DNA from: Phycisphaerae bacterium
GTDB lineage: Bacteria > Planctomycetota > Phycisphaerae > Phycisphaerales > UBA1924
Length of the DNA stretch: 34,727 nucleotides
Reading direction: 5' to 3'
Assembly: GCA_016795005.1 (NCBI GenBank)
Contig: JAEUIV010000121.1
Span: 1 to 34,727, forward strand
The position numbers and the translations under genes are program-made. Below the pieces are notes generated by a model. The model was not told where the DNA came from. It was given only the letters and a program-made list of their open reading frames with translations, and made no database searches. Of the stretch, positions 7,264 through 16,988 are shown in pieces (position 1 is the first letter of the stretch; each line of letters opens with the position of its first letter).

Positions 7264-9819
7264 ATGTTTGAGAGGTTCACAGATCGTGCCCGGAAAGTCA
7301 TGGCGCTCGCGAACCAGGAAGCGCAGCGCTTCAACCACGAGTACATCGGGACCGAGCACATCCTGCTCGGCCTGGTGAAAGAGGGGTCCGGCGTCGGCGC
7401 GAACGTGCTGAAGAACCTCGACGTGGACCTGCGGAAGGTTCGCCTCGAGGTCGAGAAGCTGGTCCATGCCGGGCCGGAGATGGTGACGATGGGGAAACTC
7501 CCCCAGACGCCGCGCGCCAAGAAGGTGATCGAGTACGCGATCGAGGAAGCGCGGAACCTGAACCATAACTACGTCGGGACCGAGCACCTGTTGCTCGGCC
7601 TGCTGCGCGAGCACGACGGCGTGGCGGCGCAGGTGCTCATGAACCTTGGGCTGAAGCTGGACGAGGTGCGCGAAGAGGTGTTGAACCTGCTCGGCGCCGG
7701 CGTGGACAAGGAAGAACCCGAGAACGCGGGCACTCCGCCGCAGGGCAAGGAGGGCAACGGCGGCGGCGCGGCGGCGGCACGCGGCGGGCAGGCCAAGAGC
7801 AAGACCCCGGCGCTCGATTCGTTCGGCCGCGACCTGACGGCGCTCGCCCAGGAAGGTCAGTTGGACCCCGTGATCGGGCGCGAGCGCGAGATCGAGCGCG
7901 TCGTGCAGGTCCTGTGCCGACGGACCAAGAACAATCCGGTCCTGCTCGGCGAGGCGGGGGTCGGCAAGACCGCGATCGTCGAGGGGCTGGCCCAGCAGAT
8001 CGTGAACCAGGAGGTGCCGGACCTGCTGCACGATCGGCGCGTGGTGGTGCTGGACCTGGCGATGATGGTCGCCGGGACGAAGTACCGCGGACAGTTCGAG
8101 GAACGGATCAAGGCGGTGATGAACGAGGTGCGTCGCGCGCAGAACCTGATCCTCTTCATCGACGAGTTGCACACGCTGGTGGGCGCGGGCGGCGCGGAGG
8201 GGGCGATCGACGCCTCGAACGTGCTGAAGCCGGCGCTCGCCCGGGGCGAGATCCAGTGCATCGGCGCGACGACCTTCGACGAATACCGGAAGTACATCGA
8301 GAAGGACGCGGCGCTGGCGCGAAGGTTCCAGGCGATCAACGTCGATCCGCCGACGCCCGAGCAGACGGTCCAGATCCTGATGGGCCTGCGCGATCGTTAC
8401 GAGAACCATCACCGCGTGCGCTACACGGACGAGGCGGTGAAGCTCGCGGTCGAGTTGTCCGGTCGGTACATCACGGGCCGGGTGCAGCCCGACAAGTCGA
8501 TCGACGTGATCGACGAGGCGGGCGCCCGCGTCCGCCTGAAGACGATGACCAAGCCGCCGAACCTCGCCGAGGTCGAGGGGCAGATCGAGCAGTTGTCGGT
8601 GCAGAAGGACGAGGCGGTGAAGGGCGCCGACTACGAGAAGGCCGCCGAACTGCGCGACAAGGTCGAGAAACTCCGCCGCGCGAAGGAGCGGTCGGTGCTC
8701 GAATGGCGCGAGAAGAGCAAGGAATCGGGGGGCGTGGTGGACGAGAACATCATCGCGGAGGTGGTGTCGAAGATCACCGGCGTCCCGCTGACTCGGCTCG
8801 AGAAGGAGGAAGCGGCGCGGCTGCTGCACCTCGAAGAGGAACTCCACAAGAAGGTCGTGGCCCAGGACGACGCGATCAAGGCGATCTCGAAGGCGATCCG
8901 GCGTGCGCGGGCGGGGCTGAAGGACCCGAAGCGGCCCATGGGATCGTTCATCTTCATCGGCCCCTCGGGCGTCGGCAAGACGCTGCTCGCCAAGGCGCTG
9001 GCGGAGTTCATGTTCGGCGATGAGGACGCGCTCATCATGCTCGACATGAGCGACTACATGGAGAAGCACAACGTGTCGAGGCTCGTCGGAGCGCCCCCCG
9101 GCTATGTCGGGTACGAGGAGGGCGGGCAGCTGACCGAGCGGATCCGCCGTCGGCCCTACTCGGTGCTCCTGCTCGACGAGATCGAGAAGGCGCACCCGGA
9201 CGTGTTCAACATGCTCCTCCAGATCATGGAGGAGGGACGCCTCGTGGACTCGTACGGACGCCACGTCGATTTCCGCAACACCATCCTCATCATGACCTCG
9301 AACATCGGGGCCGACCTCATCAAGGGCGGCGGCGGGTTCGGGTTCACGAAGCGCGACACCGAAGGCAACTTCGAAGGCATGAAGGGCGTGCTGATGAAGG
9401 AGATCGAGCGGTTCTTCCGCCCCGAGTTCATCAACCGCCTCGACGACGTGATCGTGTTCCGCCCGCTGAGTCGGGAGAACCTCATCACGATCGTGGACTA
9501 CGAGACGGGCAAGTTGCGCAAGCGTCTCGCCGAGCAGGGGTGGGAACTGGTGCTCGACCAGGCGGCCAAGGACTTCCTGATCGACAAGGGCTTCAACCCC
9601 GACTTCGGCGCCCGGCCTCTGCGTCGCGCGATCAGCCAGTACATCGAAGACCCGATGTCCGAAGCCCTCCTGACCGGCGAGTTCCAGGGCAAGAACCGGA
9701 TCCTGGTGACCAAGGCCGGCACACCCGAAGGGAACGACGAGAAACTGGTGTTCAAGGGCGAGGAGGCGCCGAAGCCGGAGGACACCAAGCCCGTGGAAGC
9801 CGGGGCCGAGAGCACCTGA
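7264..9819 (+). CDS. clpC: ATP-dependent Clp protease ATP-binding subunit ClpC
   Basis: An 851-residue HSP100 unfoldase that feeds substrates to ClpP. Two Clp N-terminal repeats span about 1-145 ([12 protein letters not shown] at 26-37 and [12 protein letters not shown] at 102-113). The first AAA+ module has Walker A GEAGVGKT at 229-236. The middle domain includes a UVR-like segment (about 435-470) characteristic of ClpC. The second AAA+ module has Walker A GPSGVGKT at 566-573 and a C-terminal D2 domain. A Gly/Ala-rich linker lies at about 150-180. The last 35 residues are acidic. The ATG has GGAGG 6 nt upstream. The gene stands alone with its own terminator; mcsA, mcsB, ctsR and clpP are not nearby. 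Regulation is not evident beyond a TATAAT box. Confidence 0.97.
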   Translation: MFERFTDRARKVMALANQEAQRFNHEYIGTEHILLGLVKEGSGVGANVLKNLDVDLRKVRLEVEKLVHAGPEMVTMGKLPQTPRAKKVIEYAIEEARNLNHNYVGTEHLLLGLLREHDGVAAQVLMNLGLKLDEVREEVLNLLGAGVDKEEPENAGTPPQGKEGNGGGAAAARGGQAKSKTPALDSFGRDLTALAQEGQLDPVIGREREIERVVQVLCRRTKNNPVLLGEAGVGKTAIVEGLAQQIVNQEVPDLLHDRRVVVLDLAMMVAGTKYRGQFEERIKAVMNEVRRAQNLILFIDELHTLVGAGGAEGAIDASNVLKPALARGEIQCIGATTFDEYRKYIEKDAALARRFQAINVDPPTPEQTVQILMGLRDRYENHHRVRYTDEAVKLAVELSGRYITGRVQPDKSIDVIDEAGARVRLKTMTKPPNLAEVEGQIEQLSVQKDEAVKGADYEKAAELRDKVEKLRRAKERSVLEWREKSKESGGVVDENIIAEVVSKITGVPLTRLEKEEAARLLHLEEELHKKVVAQDDAIKAISKAIRRARAGLKDPKRPMGSFIFIGPSGVGKTLLAKALAEFMFGDEDALIMLDMSDYMEKHNVSRLVGAPPGYVGYEEGGQLTERIRRRPYSVLLLDEIEKAHPDVFNMLLQIMEEGRLVDSYGRHVDFRNTILIMTSNIGADLIKGGGGFGFTKRDTEGNFEGMKGVLMKEIERFFRPEFINRLDDVIVFRPLSRENLITIVDYETGKLRKRLAEQGWELVLDQAAKDFLIDKGFNPDFGARPLRRAISQYIEDPMSEALLTGEFQGKNRILVTKAGTPEGNDEKLVFKGEEAPKPEDTKPVEAGAEST

Positions 9820-9843
9820 TTCCATGACATGACGCGATCCACC

Positions 9844-9875
9844 AAGCCCGTCGGCACCGTCCGGCGGGCTTTTTC
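9844..9875 (+). terminator. Intrinsic terminator of clpC
   Basis: AGCCCGTCGG (9845-9854) pairs with CCGGCGGGCT (9861-9870) with one G-U pair and a 6-nt loop, followed by TTTTC. It lies about 25 bp after the clpC stop and separates clpC from the nuo genes. Confidence 0.85.
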
Positions 9876-9978
9876 ATTTCCCGCTGGCAGCGGCGGCTGT
9901 TGCCGACTCATCACCGACTGCGTATTCTGCCGCCCTCGTTTGGCGGCGTTCCAATGAAGCAGCCGGAGTTGAGCGACC

Positions 9979-11004
9979 GTGGAGTTCGTGGCTAATCCCA
10001 TCCTGCTTTATGTCTGCGTCGCCCTCGGTGGTTTCGGCGTCGCGATGACCCTGCCACGGCCCAAACTCAGCCCGCAGGTGATCGGCGCGTTGCTGGCGGC
10101 GGTCGGACTCGGTGGCGCATTTCTTGCGCTGGGGTTGAAGGCGGGGGCCGAGCGGCCCGGATTCTATTTCTATGTATTTGCGGCCATTGCGCTCGGATCG
10201 GCGGTGCGGGTGATCTCGCACCCCAGGCCGGTGTACGCGGCGCTGTATTTCATCCTGACGATCCTGGCGTCCTCCGCGCTGTATCTCATGCTGGGCGCGG
10301 AGTTTATGGCTTTTGCGCTGATCATCATCTACGCCGGGGCGATCCTGATCACGTATCTCTTTGTCATCATGCTTGCGGAGCAGACGCCGGAGGGGGCGGA
10401 GGTGGGTGTGGCCTCGGAGTACGACCGCTACAGCCGCGAGCCGGGGGTCGCGACGGTGGTGGGCTTTGTGCTGTTGGCGCTGCTGACGGGGATGATGGCG
10501 CGGGGCATGAAGACCATCGAGCCGGCGTCGCCTCGTGGTGAGGGGATCGGGCTGCTGGCGCGGATGCCGAAGAAGGTGATCGAGGCGTACGACCGTCTCG
10601 GGGTGCTCGAGCCGCGGGGCGGGTTCGCGCGGCCGGAGGTCTCAGGGGTCGCTTCGAGGCTAAGCACTTCGGCGGGCACGATGAGCCTGACGGTGGCGGA
10701 TGTCGAGAAGGTTCGGAAGAACCTGGATGACCCGCGCGTCGCGGCGCTCTTTGGTGAGGAGATGGCGGCGGGTGTGCGGGCGACGGTGCAGAGCGGGCAG
10801 ACGCTGACGCTCCGGTTGCCGGGCGACCTCCGTGCCGAGAACCTCGACGGCGTGGGTTTCGCGCTGATCGCCGAGCATCCGATGGCGCTGGAACTGGCGG
10901 GTGTCATTCTTTTGATGGCGATGCTCGGGGCCGTGGTTCTTGCGCGCAAGCAGATCGAGATGAGCGAGGCTGAGAAAGCGGCGGCGGCGCGTCCTTCCCA
11001 TTGA
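9979..11004 (+). CDS. nuoJ: NADH-quinone oxidoreductase subunit J, enlarged
   Basis: A membrane subunit of respiratory complex I. Typical NuoJ features are ISHPRPVYAALYFILTILAS (about 79-98), the GAEFMAFALIIIYAGAILITYLFVIML segment (106-132), and a last helix LELAGVILLMAMLGAVVLARK (304-324). At 341 residues it is much longer than the usual 165-200. There is an extra helix pair at the N-terminus (about 5-55), and a soluble stretch of about 120 residues (178-300) lies between transmembrane helices 4 and 5. The insertion contains TMSLTVADVEKVRKNL and LTLRLPGDL and is not recognised. The GTG start has GGAGTTGAG upstream; a second GTG is at 9988. It is first of five genes, nuoJKLMN. Confidence 0.9.
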   Translation: MEFVANPILLYVCVALGGFGVAMTLPRPKLSPQVIGALLAAVGLGGAFLALGLKAGAERPGFYFYVFAAIALGSAVRVISHPRPVYAALYFILTILASSALYLMLGAEFMAFALIIIYAGAILITYLFVIMLAEQTPEGAEVGVASEYDRYSREPGVATVVGFVLLALLTGMMARGMKTIEPASPRGEGIGLLARMPKKVIEAYDRLGVLEPRGGFARPEVSGVASRLSTSAGTMSLTVADVEKVRKNLDDPRVAALFGEEMAAGVRATVQSGQTLTLRLPGDLRAENLDGVGFALIAEHPMALELAGVILLMAMLGAVVLARKQIEMSEAEKAAAARPSH

Positions 11005-11103
11005 GATCAAGGCAGACGCAAGGAGAGCACGAGGGCAGGCAGACAGGGTGAACGAGACGGATCAGAACCGAGACCCCGAACCGAACGCTGAACACGGAAC
11101 ACT

Positions 11104-11472
11104 TTGAACACGGCGCTTTCCAACCTCTGCCTGGCCGCGACGACGAGCGGCGACTTTGCGCCGATCGGGGCGCTGACGCTGTACCACTTCCTGTTCGTCT
11201 CGGCGGCGATGTTCGCGGTCGGAGTGATCGGGTTCGTGTCGCGGCGCAACCTGATCATCATGTTCCTCTGCACCGAGATGATGTTCCAGGCGGCGGGGAT
11301 CGCGCTCATCGCGTTCAGCCGGTACCACCTGAACCACACCGGGGAGGTGTTCGTGATCTTTGTCCTGACGATCGCGGCGGCGGAAGCGGCGCTGGCGCTG
11401 GCGCTGGTGGTCTGGACCTTCAGACGGAAGGCGACGCTCGACGCGGCGGCGTGGAGCGAGATGGCGGGCTGA
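11104..11472 (+). CDS. nuoK: NADH-quinone oxidoreductase subunit K
   Basis: A 122-residue membrane subunit of complex I related to MrpC. Three transmembrane helices are visible at about 25-47, 50-71 and 82-106. The two membrane glutamates required for proton translocation in the family are present in LCTEMMFQAAGI and TIAAAEAALALAL. The protein is about 20 residues longer than usual at the N-terminus. The start is uncertain: TTG at 11104 is the furthest upstream and no ATG precedes the first helix, so the true start may be this TTG. The 99 bp before it contain repeated GAAC words and no good ribosome binding site close to the start. Confidence 0.9.
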   Translation: MNTALSNLCLAATTSGDFAPIGALTLYHFLFVSAAMFAVGVIGFVSRRNLIIMFLCTEMMFQAAGIALIAFSRYHLNHTGEVFVIFVLTIAAAEAALALALVVWTFRRKATLDAAAWSEMAG

Positions 11473-11518
11473 TCAAGAAGCAGGAACCGGGCGACAGGCC
11501 CCGGTCAAAGGCGGAATC

Positions 11519-13744
11519 GTGCAAGCAATGAGTGAACCGGCAGGCATCCTGGGATTCATGACGCTCGCGGCGGAGGGCGGGCACGGCGCGGCATCATCCG
11601 GAGGCCCGGCGTGGTTCGCGGCGGTCCCGCTCCTGCCCCTGGCGGCCTCGATCCTGTGCGGGCTGACGATCGCGTTCAGGGTGAAGACCAAGCTTCCGGC
11701 GGTCATCACGGTCGCGGCGCTGGCGGTCTCGTTCGGCGTGACGGTGGCGGGGTTCCTTTCATGGAGCAACGCCGGCCACGCGACGCAGATCGCGGACATC
11801 TACGAATGGATCGGCGTCTCGTGGGGGAGCGACGCGGGGCAGACGCTCTCGGCGAAGTTCGGCTTCTACATGGACGGGCTGTCGTGGCTCTGGATGCTCT
11901 TTGTCACGGGGCTGGCGACGCTGATCGCCCTGTACGCCAGCGAATACATGGGGCACGATGTCGGCAAGGGGTACGGGCGGTTCTTCGCGGCGTTCGCGCT
12001 CTTTGTGTTCTCGATGGCGTGCCTCGTGATGGGAGACAACCTGATCCTTCTCTACCTCGGGTGGGAGGGCGTCGGGCTGTGTTCGTACCTACTCATCGGG
12101 TACTTCTTCCAGAAACCCAGCGCCGTGGCCGCGGCGAAGAAGGCGTTCATCGTCAACCGCATCGGCGACCTGGGGCTTGCGGTGGGGATTTTCCTGACGT
12201 TTGTCACGTTCGGGACCGTGGAGTACGGGCCGCTGTTTGAGATGGTGCGGCAGGGCGTGGACGCGGCGGGCCGACCGCTGTCGGGGCAGTGGCAGGAGTG
12301 GGTGATCCCGTGCCTGCTGATGATCGGGGCGTTCGGGAAGAGCGCGCAGTTCCCGCTGTACGTGTGGCTCCCGGACGCGATGGAGGGGCCGACGCCCGTG
12401 AGCGCACTGATCCACGCGGCGACGATGGTGACGGCCGGGGTGTACCTGATCGCGCGGACGATGCCGCTGTTCCTGCTGGACGACTCGCACTTCGCGCTGA
12501 CCATCGTCGCGTGGACGGGGACGATCACGGCGCTGCTGGCGGCGACGATCGGCATGGCGCAGTTCGACATCAAGCGGATCATGGCGTACTCGACGGTGTC
12601 GCAGCTCGGGTACATGTTCGCGGGGCTGGGGGTGTTGACGAGCGTGGGCGCCGCGTTCCACGTCTTCACGCACGCATTCTTCAAGGCGCTCCTCTTCCTC
12701 GCGTGCGGGGCGGTGATGCACGGCTTTGCCGGGCAACTCGACCTGCGCCGGCTCAGCGGCGTGCAGAAGATGCCGGGCTGGCGGATCGTCGGGCTGACCA
12801 TGCTCGTCGGGTGCCTGAACCTCGCGGGGTTCCCGCTCATCACGAGCGGATACTTCTCGAAAGACATGATCCTGGCGCAGGCGTTCACCACGCCCGGCGA
12901 AGTGATCGCGGGGAGCCGGTGGATCGGGTGGATTCTTCTCTTCACGGCCGGTCTGACGGCGTACTACACGTTCCGGGTGTATTTCCGGGTATTCGTCGGG
13001 CCGCAACACTTTGAGCCGGGGGAGGAACTGCACGCCGCGGACCACGACCACCACGGGGGCCACGACGATCACGGCGGTCACGCCCGGGATGCCGCGCACG
13101 GGCACGACGGTGCGCACGATTTCCATCCTCACCCGCCCGGGTGGGCGATCAACTCTGTGCTGGTGATCCTGGCGGCATGCTCGTTCCTGGCGATCCCGAC
13201 GTACTTCATGATGACGGAGCATCATGGCTGGGTCGGGTCGATGGTTCACTCGTCCACCGCGTTTGTGGAATCTCCCGGGTCGCATCATGTCGAGGGCGCG
13301 CACGCCGAGCGTCTCGGCACGTTCCTCGGCATGGACCCGCACAAGGTGATGTACTACGTGTCGGGCCTCGTGGGTTTCATCGGGATCGGGATCGCGTGGT
13401 TCCTGCACCTTTCGGGTCGGACGGGGGCGGCGACGAGCCGGGCCGATGCGTTGCTGCCGATGCTCGGCCCCGTGCCGAGGTGGGCGCAGAACAAGTGGTA
13501 CGTGGACGAGTTCTACGAAGCGGTGATCCGGCTGCCTCTGTGGGTGCTTGCGTCGCTTTTCCACTGGTTCGACAAGCTGGTGATCGACGGGCTGGTGGAC
13601 CTGTGCGGGCTGTTGCCGCGGTGGTTCGCGCGGGCGATCCGGCCGAGCCAGAGCGGGGTGCTGCAGGGCTACGCGGTCGGGATGGCCGGTGGGCTTGCGG
13701 TGATTCTCGTCATCGTCCTGATCGTGATGGGGGCGAATGTCTGA
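11519..13744 (+). CDS. nuoL: NADH-quinone oxidoreductase subunit L
   Basis: A 741-residue antiporter-like subunit of complex I. The core shows the conserved YMDGLSWLWMLFVT, LGWEGVGLCSYLLIGYF, the proton-path lysine helix AFGKSAQFPLYVWLPDAMEGPTPVSALIHA (about 271-300, where GPTPVSALIHAATMV is invariant), and FTHAFFKALLFL. The C-terminal lateral helix and final transmembrane segment are present. An unusual histidine-rich loop lies at about 505-540 (DHDHHGGHDDHGGH and onward). GTG 11519 follows AAGG by 7-8 nt; ATG 11528 is an alternative start. It overlaps nuoM by 8 nt, which suggests translational coupling. Confidence 0.95.
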   Translation: MQAMSEPAGILGFMTLAAEGGHGAASSGGPAWFAAVPLLPLAASILCGLTIAFRVKTKLPAVITVAALAVSFGVTVAGFLSWSNAGHATQIADIYEWIGVSWGSDAGQTLSAKFGFYMDGLSWLWMLFVTGLATLIALYASEYMGHDVGKGYGRFFAAFALFVFSMACLVMGDNLILLYLGWEGVGLCSYLLIGYFFQKPSAVAAAKKAFIVNRIGDLGLAVGIFLTFVTFGTVEYGPLFEMVRQGVDAAGRPLSGQWQEWVIPCLLMIGAFGKSAQFPLYVWLPDAMEGPTPVSALIHAATMVTAGVYLIARTMPLFLLDDSHFALTIVAWTGTITALLAATIGMAQFDIKRIMAYSTVSQLGYMFAGLGVLTSVGAAFHVFTHAFFKALLFLACGAVMHGFAGQLDLRRLSGVQKMPGWRIVGLTMLVGCLNLAGFPLITSGYFSKDMILAQAFTTPGEVIAGSRWIGWILLFTAGLTAYYTFRVYFRVFVGPQHFEPGEELHAADHDHHGGHDDHGGHARDAAHGHDGAHDFHPHPPGWAINSVLVILAACSFLAIPTYFMMTEHHGWVGSMVHSSTAFVESPGSHHVEGAHAERLGTFLGMDPHKVMYYVSGLVGFIGIGIAWFLHLSGRTGAATSRADALLPMLGPVPRWAQNKWYVDEFYEAVIRLPLWVLASLFHWFDKLVIDGLVDLCGLLPRWFARAIRPSQSGVLQGYAVGMAGGLAVILVIVLIVMGANV

Positions 13745-15383
13745 CATGAGCACCCTCCTCAGCCTCTTCCCGCTTGTCGCGATGGCCTTGCCGCTGCTCG
13801 GCGCGGTGTTGATCGCTTTCCGCCCGCCGGGGCGCGCCCACCGCATCGCGTTCGGCGTGTCGCTTTCGGTGCTCTTGCTCACCTTCGGGATGATGCAGCG
13901 CTTCGATTGGGACCACGGCGCGACGTACCAGTTCGCCAACTCCTTCGCGGTGCTGCCGGAGATGGGGGTCCATCTCTCCTACGGCGTGGACGCGGTGGCG
14001 ATGTGGCTGGTGATCCTGACGGCGGTGCTGCAGCCGATCTGCGTGAAAGCGTCGAAGACGGCGGTCACCGAGAACCACCGGGCGTTCTACGCGTGGCTGA
14101 CGGCGCTGCAGGCGCCGATGCTTGGGGTGTTCTTCGCGCGGGACCTGGTCTTCTTTTACACGTGCTTCGAGTTCACGCTCGTGCCGATGTACGTGCTCAT
14201 CAGCCTCTTCGGCTCGACGAATCGGAAGAAGGCGGCGACGAAGTTTTTCCTGTACACGTTCACGGGTTCCATCATCGCGCTCGCCGGGCTGGTCTATGTC
14301 GCCTTCACCGCGACAAAGAACGGAACGGTCGCGTGGACGTTTGACATCGACACGCTCGCGAGCGCGGCGCGGGGGATGACGCTGAGCGAGCAGTCGTGGG
14401 TGCTCCTGGCGCTCATGTGCGGCTTTGCGGTGAAGGTGCCGCTCTTCCCGGTGCATACGTGGCTTCCCCTCGCCCATACCGAAGCGCCGACAGCGGGGTC
14501 GGTGGTGCTGGCGGGCGTGCTGCTGAAACTGGGGACGTACGCGATCTACCGGTTCGTGCTCCCGTTCGTGCCGGCGGCGGTCGTGGAGTACGCCGGGGTG
14601 ATCGCGACCATCTGCGTGATCGGGATCCTCTACGGCGGGCTGATCTGCTGGGTGCAGCGGGACGTCAAGAAACTGGTGGCGTATTCGTCGGTCGCGCACC
14701 TGGGGTTCTGCATGCTGGGGATGTTCGCGCTCAACATGGTGGGCGGCGTGGGCAGCGTGCTGTACATGATCAACCACGGGCTTTCGACCGGGGCGCTCTT
14801 CCTGTGCATCGGCATGATCTATGAGCGCTACCACACGCGCTCGATGCAGGAGATGGAAGGGCTTGCGAAGGCGATGCCCGTGTGGGGATTCTTCATGGTG
14901 TTCTTCACGATGGCGAGCGTCGGCCTGCCGGGGTTGAACGGGTTCGTCAGCGAGTTCATGTGCCTGCTGGGCGCCTTCCAGTCGGGCGCGATCGGGATCG
15001 GCCGAGGGGGAACACTCGGGACGCTCGGTCCGTGGTACGCGGTGATCGCGGGGTCCGGGATGATCGTGGCGGCGATCTACCTGCTGTACATGGTGGGCAA
15101 GGTGGTGTTCGGGCCGTTGCGCGAGCCTGGCGACCACGGGCACGGTCACGGTCACGAGGCGCATGCTGAGCCGAACGCGCTTCCGCGGGACCTGACGGCG
15201 CGCGAGATCGGCGTGCTGGCGCCCCTGGCGCTGGGGTGCATTGTGCTTGGAGTGGTTCCGACGCCGTTCATCAAGACTCTGGAGCCGTCGGTCGCGGCGG
15301 CGATTTCGCACGCGCAGGTCGCGGCGAAGGGCGCGCTTTCCGGCCAGCCGGGCGTCCATGAAATCGCGGAGGCCCGTCCATGA
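13737..15383 (+). CDS. nuoM: NADH-quinone oxidoreductase subunit M
   Basis: A 548-residue antiporter-like subunit of complex I. Diagnostic stretches are LSYGVDAVAMWLVILT, FYTCFEFTLVPMYVLI with the conserved Glu, AVKVPLFPVHTWLPLAHTEAPTAGSVVLAG with the conserved Lys, and VAYSSVAHLGFCMLG. About 14 transmembrane helices are expected. A histidine-rich loop (GDHGHGHGHEAHAE) sits between the last helices, as in the neighbouring NuoL. The ATG at 13737 overlaps the nuoL stop; an alternative ATG is at 13746. The stop overlaps the nuoN start as ATGA. Confidence 0.95.
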   Translation: MSDMSTLLSLFPLVAMALPLLGAVLIAFRPPGRAHRIAFGVSLSVLLLTFGMMQRFDWDHGATYQFANSFAVLPEMGVHLSYGVDAVAMWLVILTAVLQPICVKASKTAVTENHRAFYAWLTALQAPMLGVFFARDLVFFYTCFEFTLVPMYVLISLFGSTNRKKAATKFFLYTFTGSIIALAGLVYVAFTATKNGTVAWTFDIDTLASAARGMTLSEQSWVLLALMCGFAVKVPLFPVHTWLPLAHTEAPTAGSVVLAGVLLKLGTYAIYRFVLPFVPAAVVEYAGVIATICVIGILYGGLICWVQRDVKKLVAYSSVAHLGFCMLGMFALNMVGGVGSVLYMINHGLSTGALFLCIGMIYERYHTRSMQEMEGLAKAMPVWGFFMVFFTMASVGLPGLNGFVSEFMCLLGAFQSGAIGIGRGGTLGTLGPWYAVIAGSGMIVAAIYLLYMVGKVVFGPLREPGDHGHGHGHEAHAEPNALPRDLTAREIGVLAPLALGCIVLGVVPTPFIKTLEPSVAAAISHAQVAAKGALSGQPGVHEIAEARP

Positions 15384-16984
15384 ACCTCCTCATCGCATCG
15401 GTGCCGATTGTTGAGAAGTTGAGCTACCTCGGGCCGGAGATCGTGCTGTTTGTCGCGACGGTGGTCGTGATGGTTCTGGGGTTGTCGCCCAATCACGGGG
15501 TCCGGCGTTCGTGCGCCGGGGTGTCGATCGTGGCGTTGGTGATTGCCGGGGTGATGTCGGCGTGGCTGCCGACGCCGCCGCACTCTCTGCTGCCGAACCT
15601 CATGCCGTTCGCGAAGATGCTCGTGGCGGCGGTGGGGGTGCTGCTGGTGATGGCGTTGTCGGGCACGGTGGACCGCGAGTACGAGTCCTCGCTCGGGCGC
15701 GGCGGCGTGTTCGACGGGTTGCGGTCGACGCGCGGCGAGTTCTATGCGTTCATCCTGTTCAGCCTGACGGGGCTGATGCTCTGCGCCTCGGCCGACGACC
15801 TGATCTGGCTCTTCCTCGCGCTCGAACTGGTGAGCCTGCCGACGTATGTGATGGTGAGCATCTCGACCTCCGGCACGCGGAGCCAGGAAGCGGGGATCAA
15901 GTACTTCTTCCTCGGGGCGCTCGGGGCGGCGTTTTTTCTCTACGGCTTCGCGATGCTGTACGGGGCGACGGGGACGACCATGCTCTTCGGCGACGGCGTG
16001 ACGCCCGGGATCGCCGAGGTGCTGGCGAACAACGTGGCGACGAACGGGAATATCGGCGGGATCGCGCTGGTCGGGGTGGTGATGTCGATCGTCGGCGTCT
16101 CGTTCAAGATCGCGGCGGTGCCCATGCACTTCTACACGGCCGACGTGTACGAGGGCGCGGCGTCGAGCGTGTCCGCGTTCCTGGCGTTCGTGCCCAAGGC
16201 GGCGGGATTCATCTCGCTCATGCTGCTGCTGAGCGTCGTGGGGTGGGGGTACGGCGGCGAGAACTCGTCGCTGCCCGAGGTGCTGCGCGTGCTGCTGTGG
16301 GTGATGGCGGTGATGACGATGACGGTCGGCAACGTGCTGGCGCTGCTCCAGACAAACGTGAAGCGAGTGCTGGCGTACTCGTCGATCGCGCACTCGGGGT
16401 ACATGCTCGTGGGGCTGATCGCGGGGCCGGGGGCGTCGGGAGCGCCGCTCTCGCAGAACGGGCTGGCGGCGACGCTGTTCTACCTGCTGTGTTACGGCTT
16501 CATGAACCTCGGGACGTTCGCGGTGCTCTCATGCCTTGAGCGGCGGCCGGGCGAAGAGATCGAGACCTTTGAGGACCTGCGCGGGCTTTGCCGTTCGTAC
16601 CCGATCCTCGGGTGGTGCATGGTGATCTGCTCGCTGAGCCTGCTGGGATTGCCGCCGCTGCTCGGGTTCGCGGGCAAGTTCTACCTGTTCACGAGCGCGA
16701 TCTCGGCCGGGGAGATCGCGCTGGTGGTGATCATGGGCTTGAACTCGGCGGTGGCGGCGTTCTACTACCTGCGGCTGGCGGGCGCGCCGCTGCTGGAGAA
16801 ATCGGCGGGCGATGAGGTCTCCGGGTGCCCGTATCGCTCGCGCGGCATTGCGGCGGCGCTCTCGGCGGCGTCGGTCGTCGCGCTCCTTCCCTTTGCGGGG
16901 AGGCTGATGAGCGCGAGCGACAAGGCGGCGACGATCCGATCACCGCACGCGGTCGCGGCCGTCGAACCGAACGCGGCGAAGTGA
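15380..16984 (+). CDS. nuoN: NADH-quinone oxidoreductase subunit N
   Basis: A 534-residue antiporter-like subunit of complex I and the last gene of the visible nuo cluster. Family motifs are LFLALELVSLPTYVMVS, SQEAGIKYFFLGALGAAFFLYG, VSFKIAAVPMHFYTADVYEGA with the conserved Lys, and LAYSSIAHSGYMLVGL. Start and stop codons are firm; ATG overlaps the nuoM stop by 4 nt (ATGA). No terminator is seen; a convergent membrane protein gene ends only 4 bp away on the other strand. Confidence 0.95.
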   Translation: MNLLIASVPIVEKLSYLGPEIVLFVATVVVMVLGLSPNHGVRRSCAGVSIVALVIAGVMSAWLPTPPHSLLPNLMPFAKMLVAAVGVLLVMALSGTVDREYESSLGRGGVFDGLRSTRGEFYAFILFSLTGLMLCASADDLIWLFLALELVSLPTYVMVSISTSGTRSQEAGIKYFFLGALGAAFFLYGFAMLYGATGTTMLFGDGVTPGIAEVLANNVATNGNIGGIALVGVVMSIVGVSFKIAAVPMHFYTADVYEGAASSVSAFLAFVPKAAGFISLMLLLSVVGWGYGGENSSLPEVLRVLLWVMAVMTMTVGNVLALLQTNVKRVLAYSSIAHSGYMLVGLIAGPGASGAPLSQNGLAATLFYLLCYGFMNLGTFAVLSCLERRPGEEIETFEDLRGLCRSYPILGWCMVICSLSLLGLPPLLGFAGKFYLFTSAISAGEIALVVIMGLNSAVAAFYYLRLAGAPLLEKSAGDEVSGCPYRSRGIAAALSAASVVALLPFAGRLMSASDKAATIRSPHAVAAVEPNAAK

Positions 16985-16988
16985 CGAA

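Noticed and set aside
7096..9825. A 909-codon open frame on the minus strand across clpC
   Set aside because: It is antisense to clpC, follows its third-codon GC bias and has Arg/Leu/His-rich composition without any domain. The same applies to long minus-strand frames across nuoL/nuoM (12089-15359) and glnN (28775-30982).
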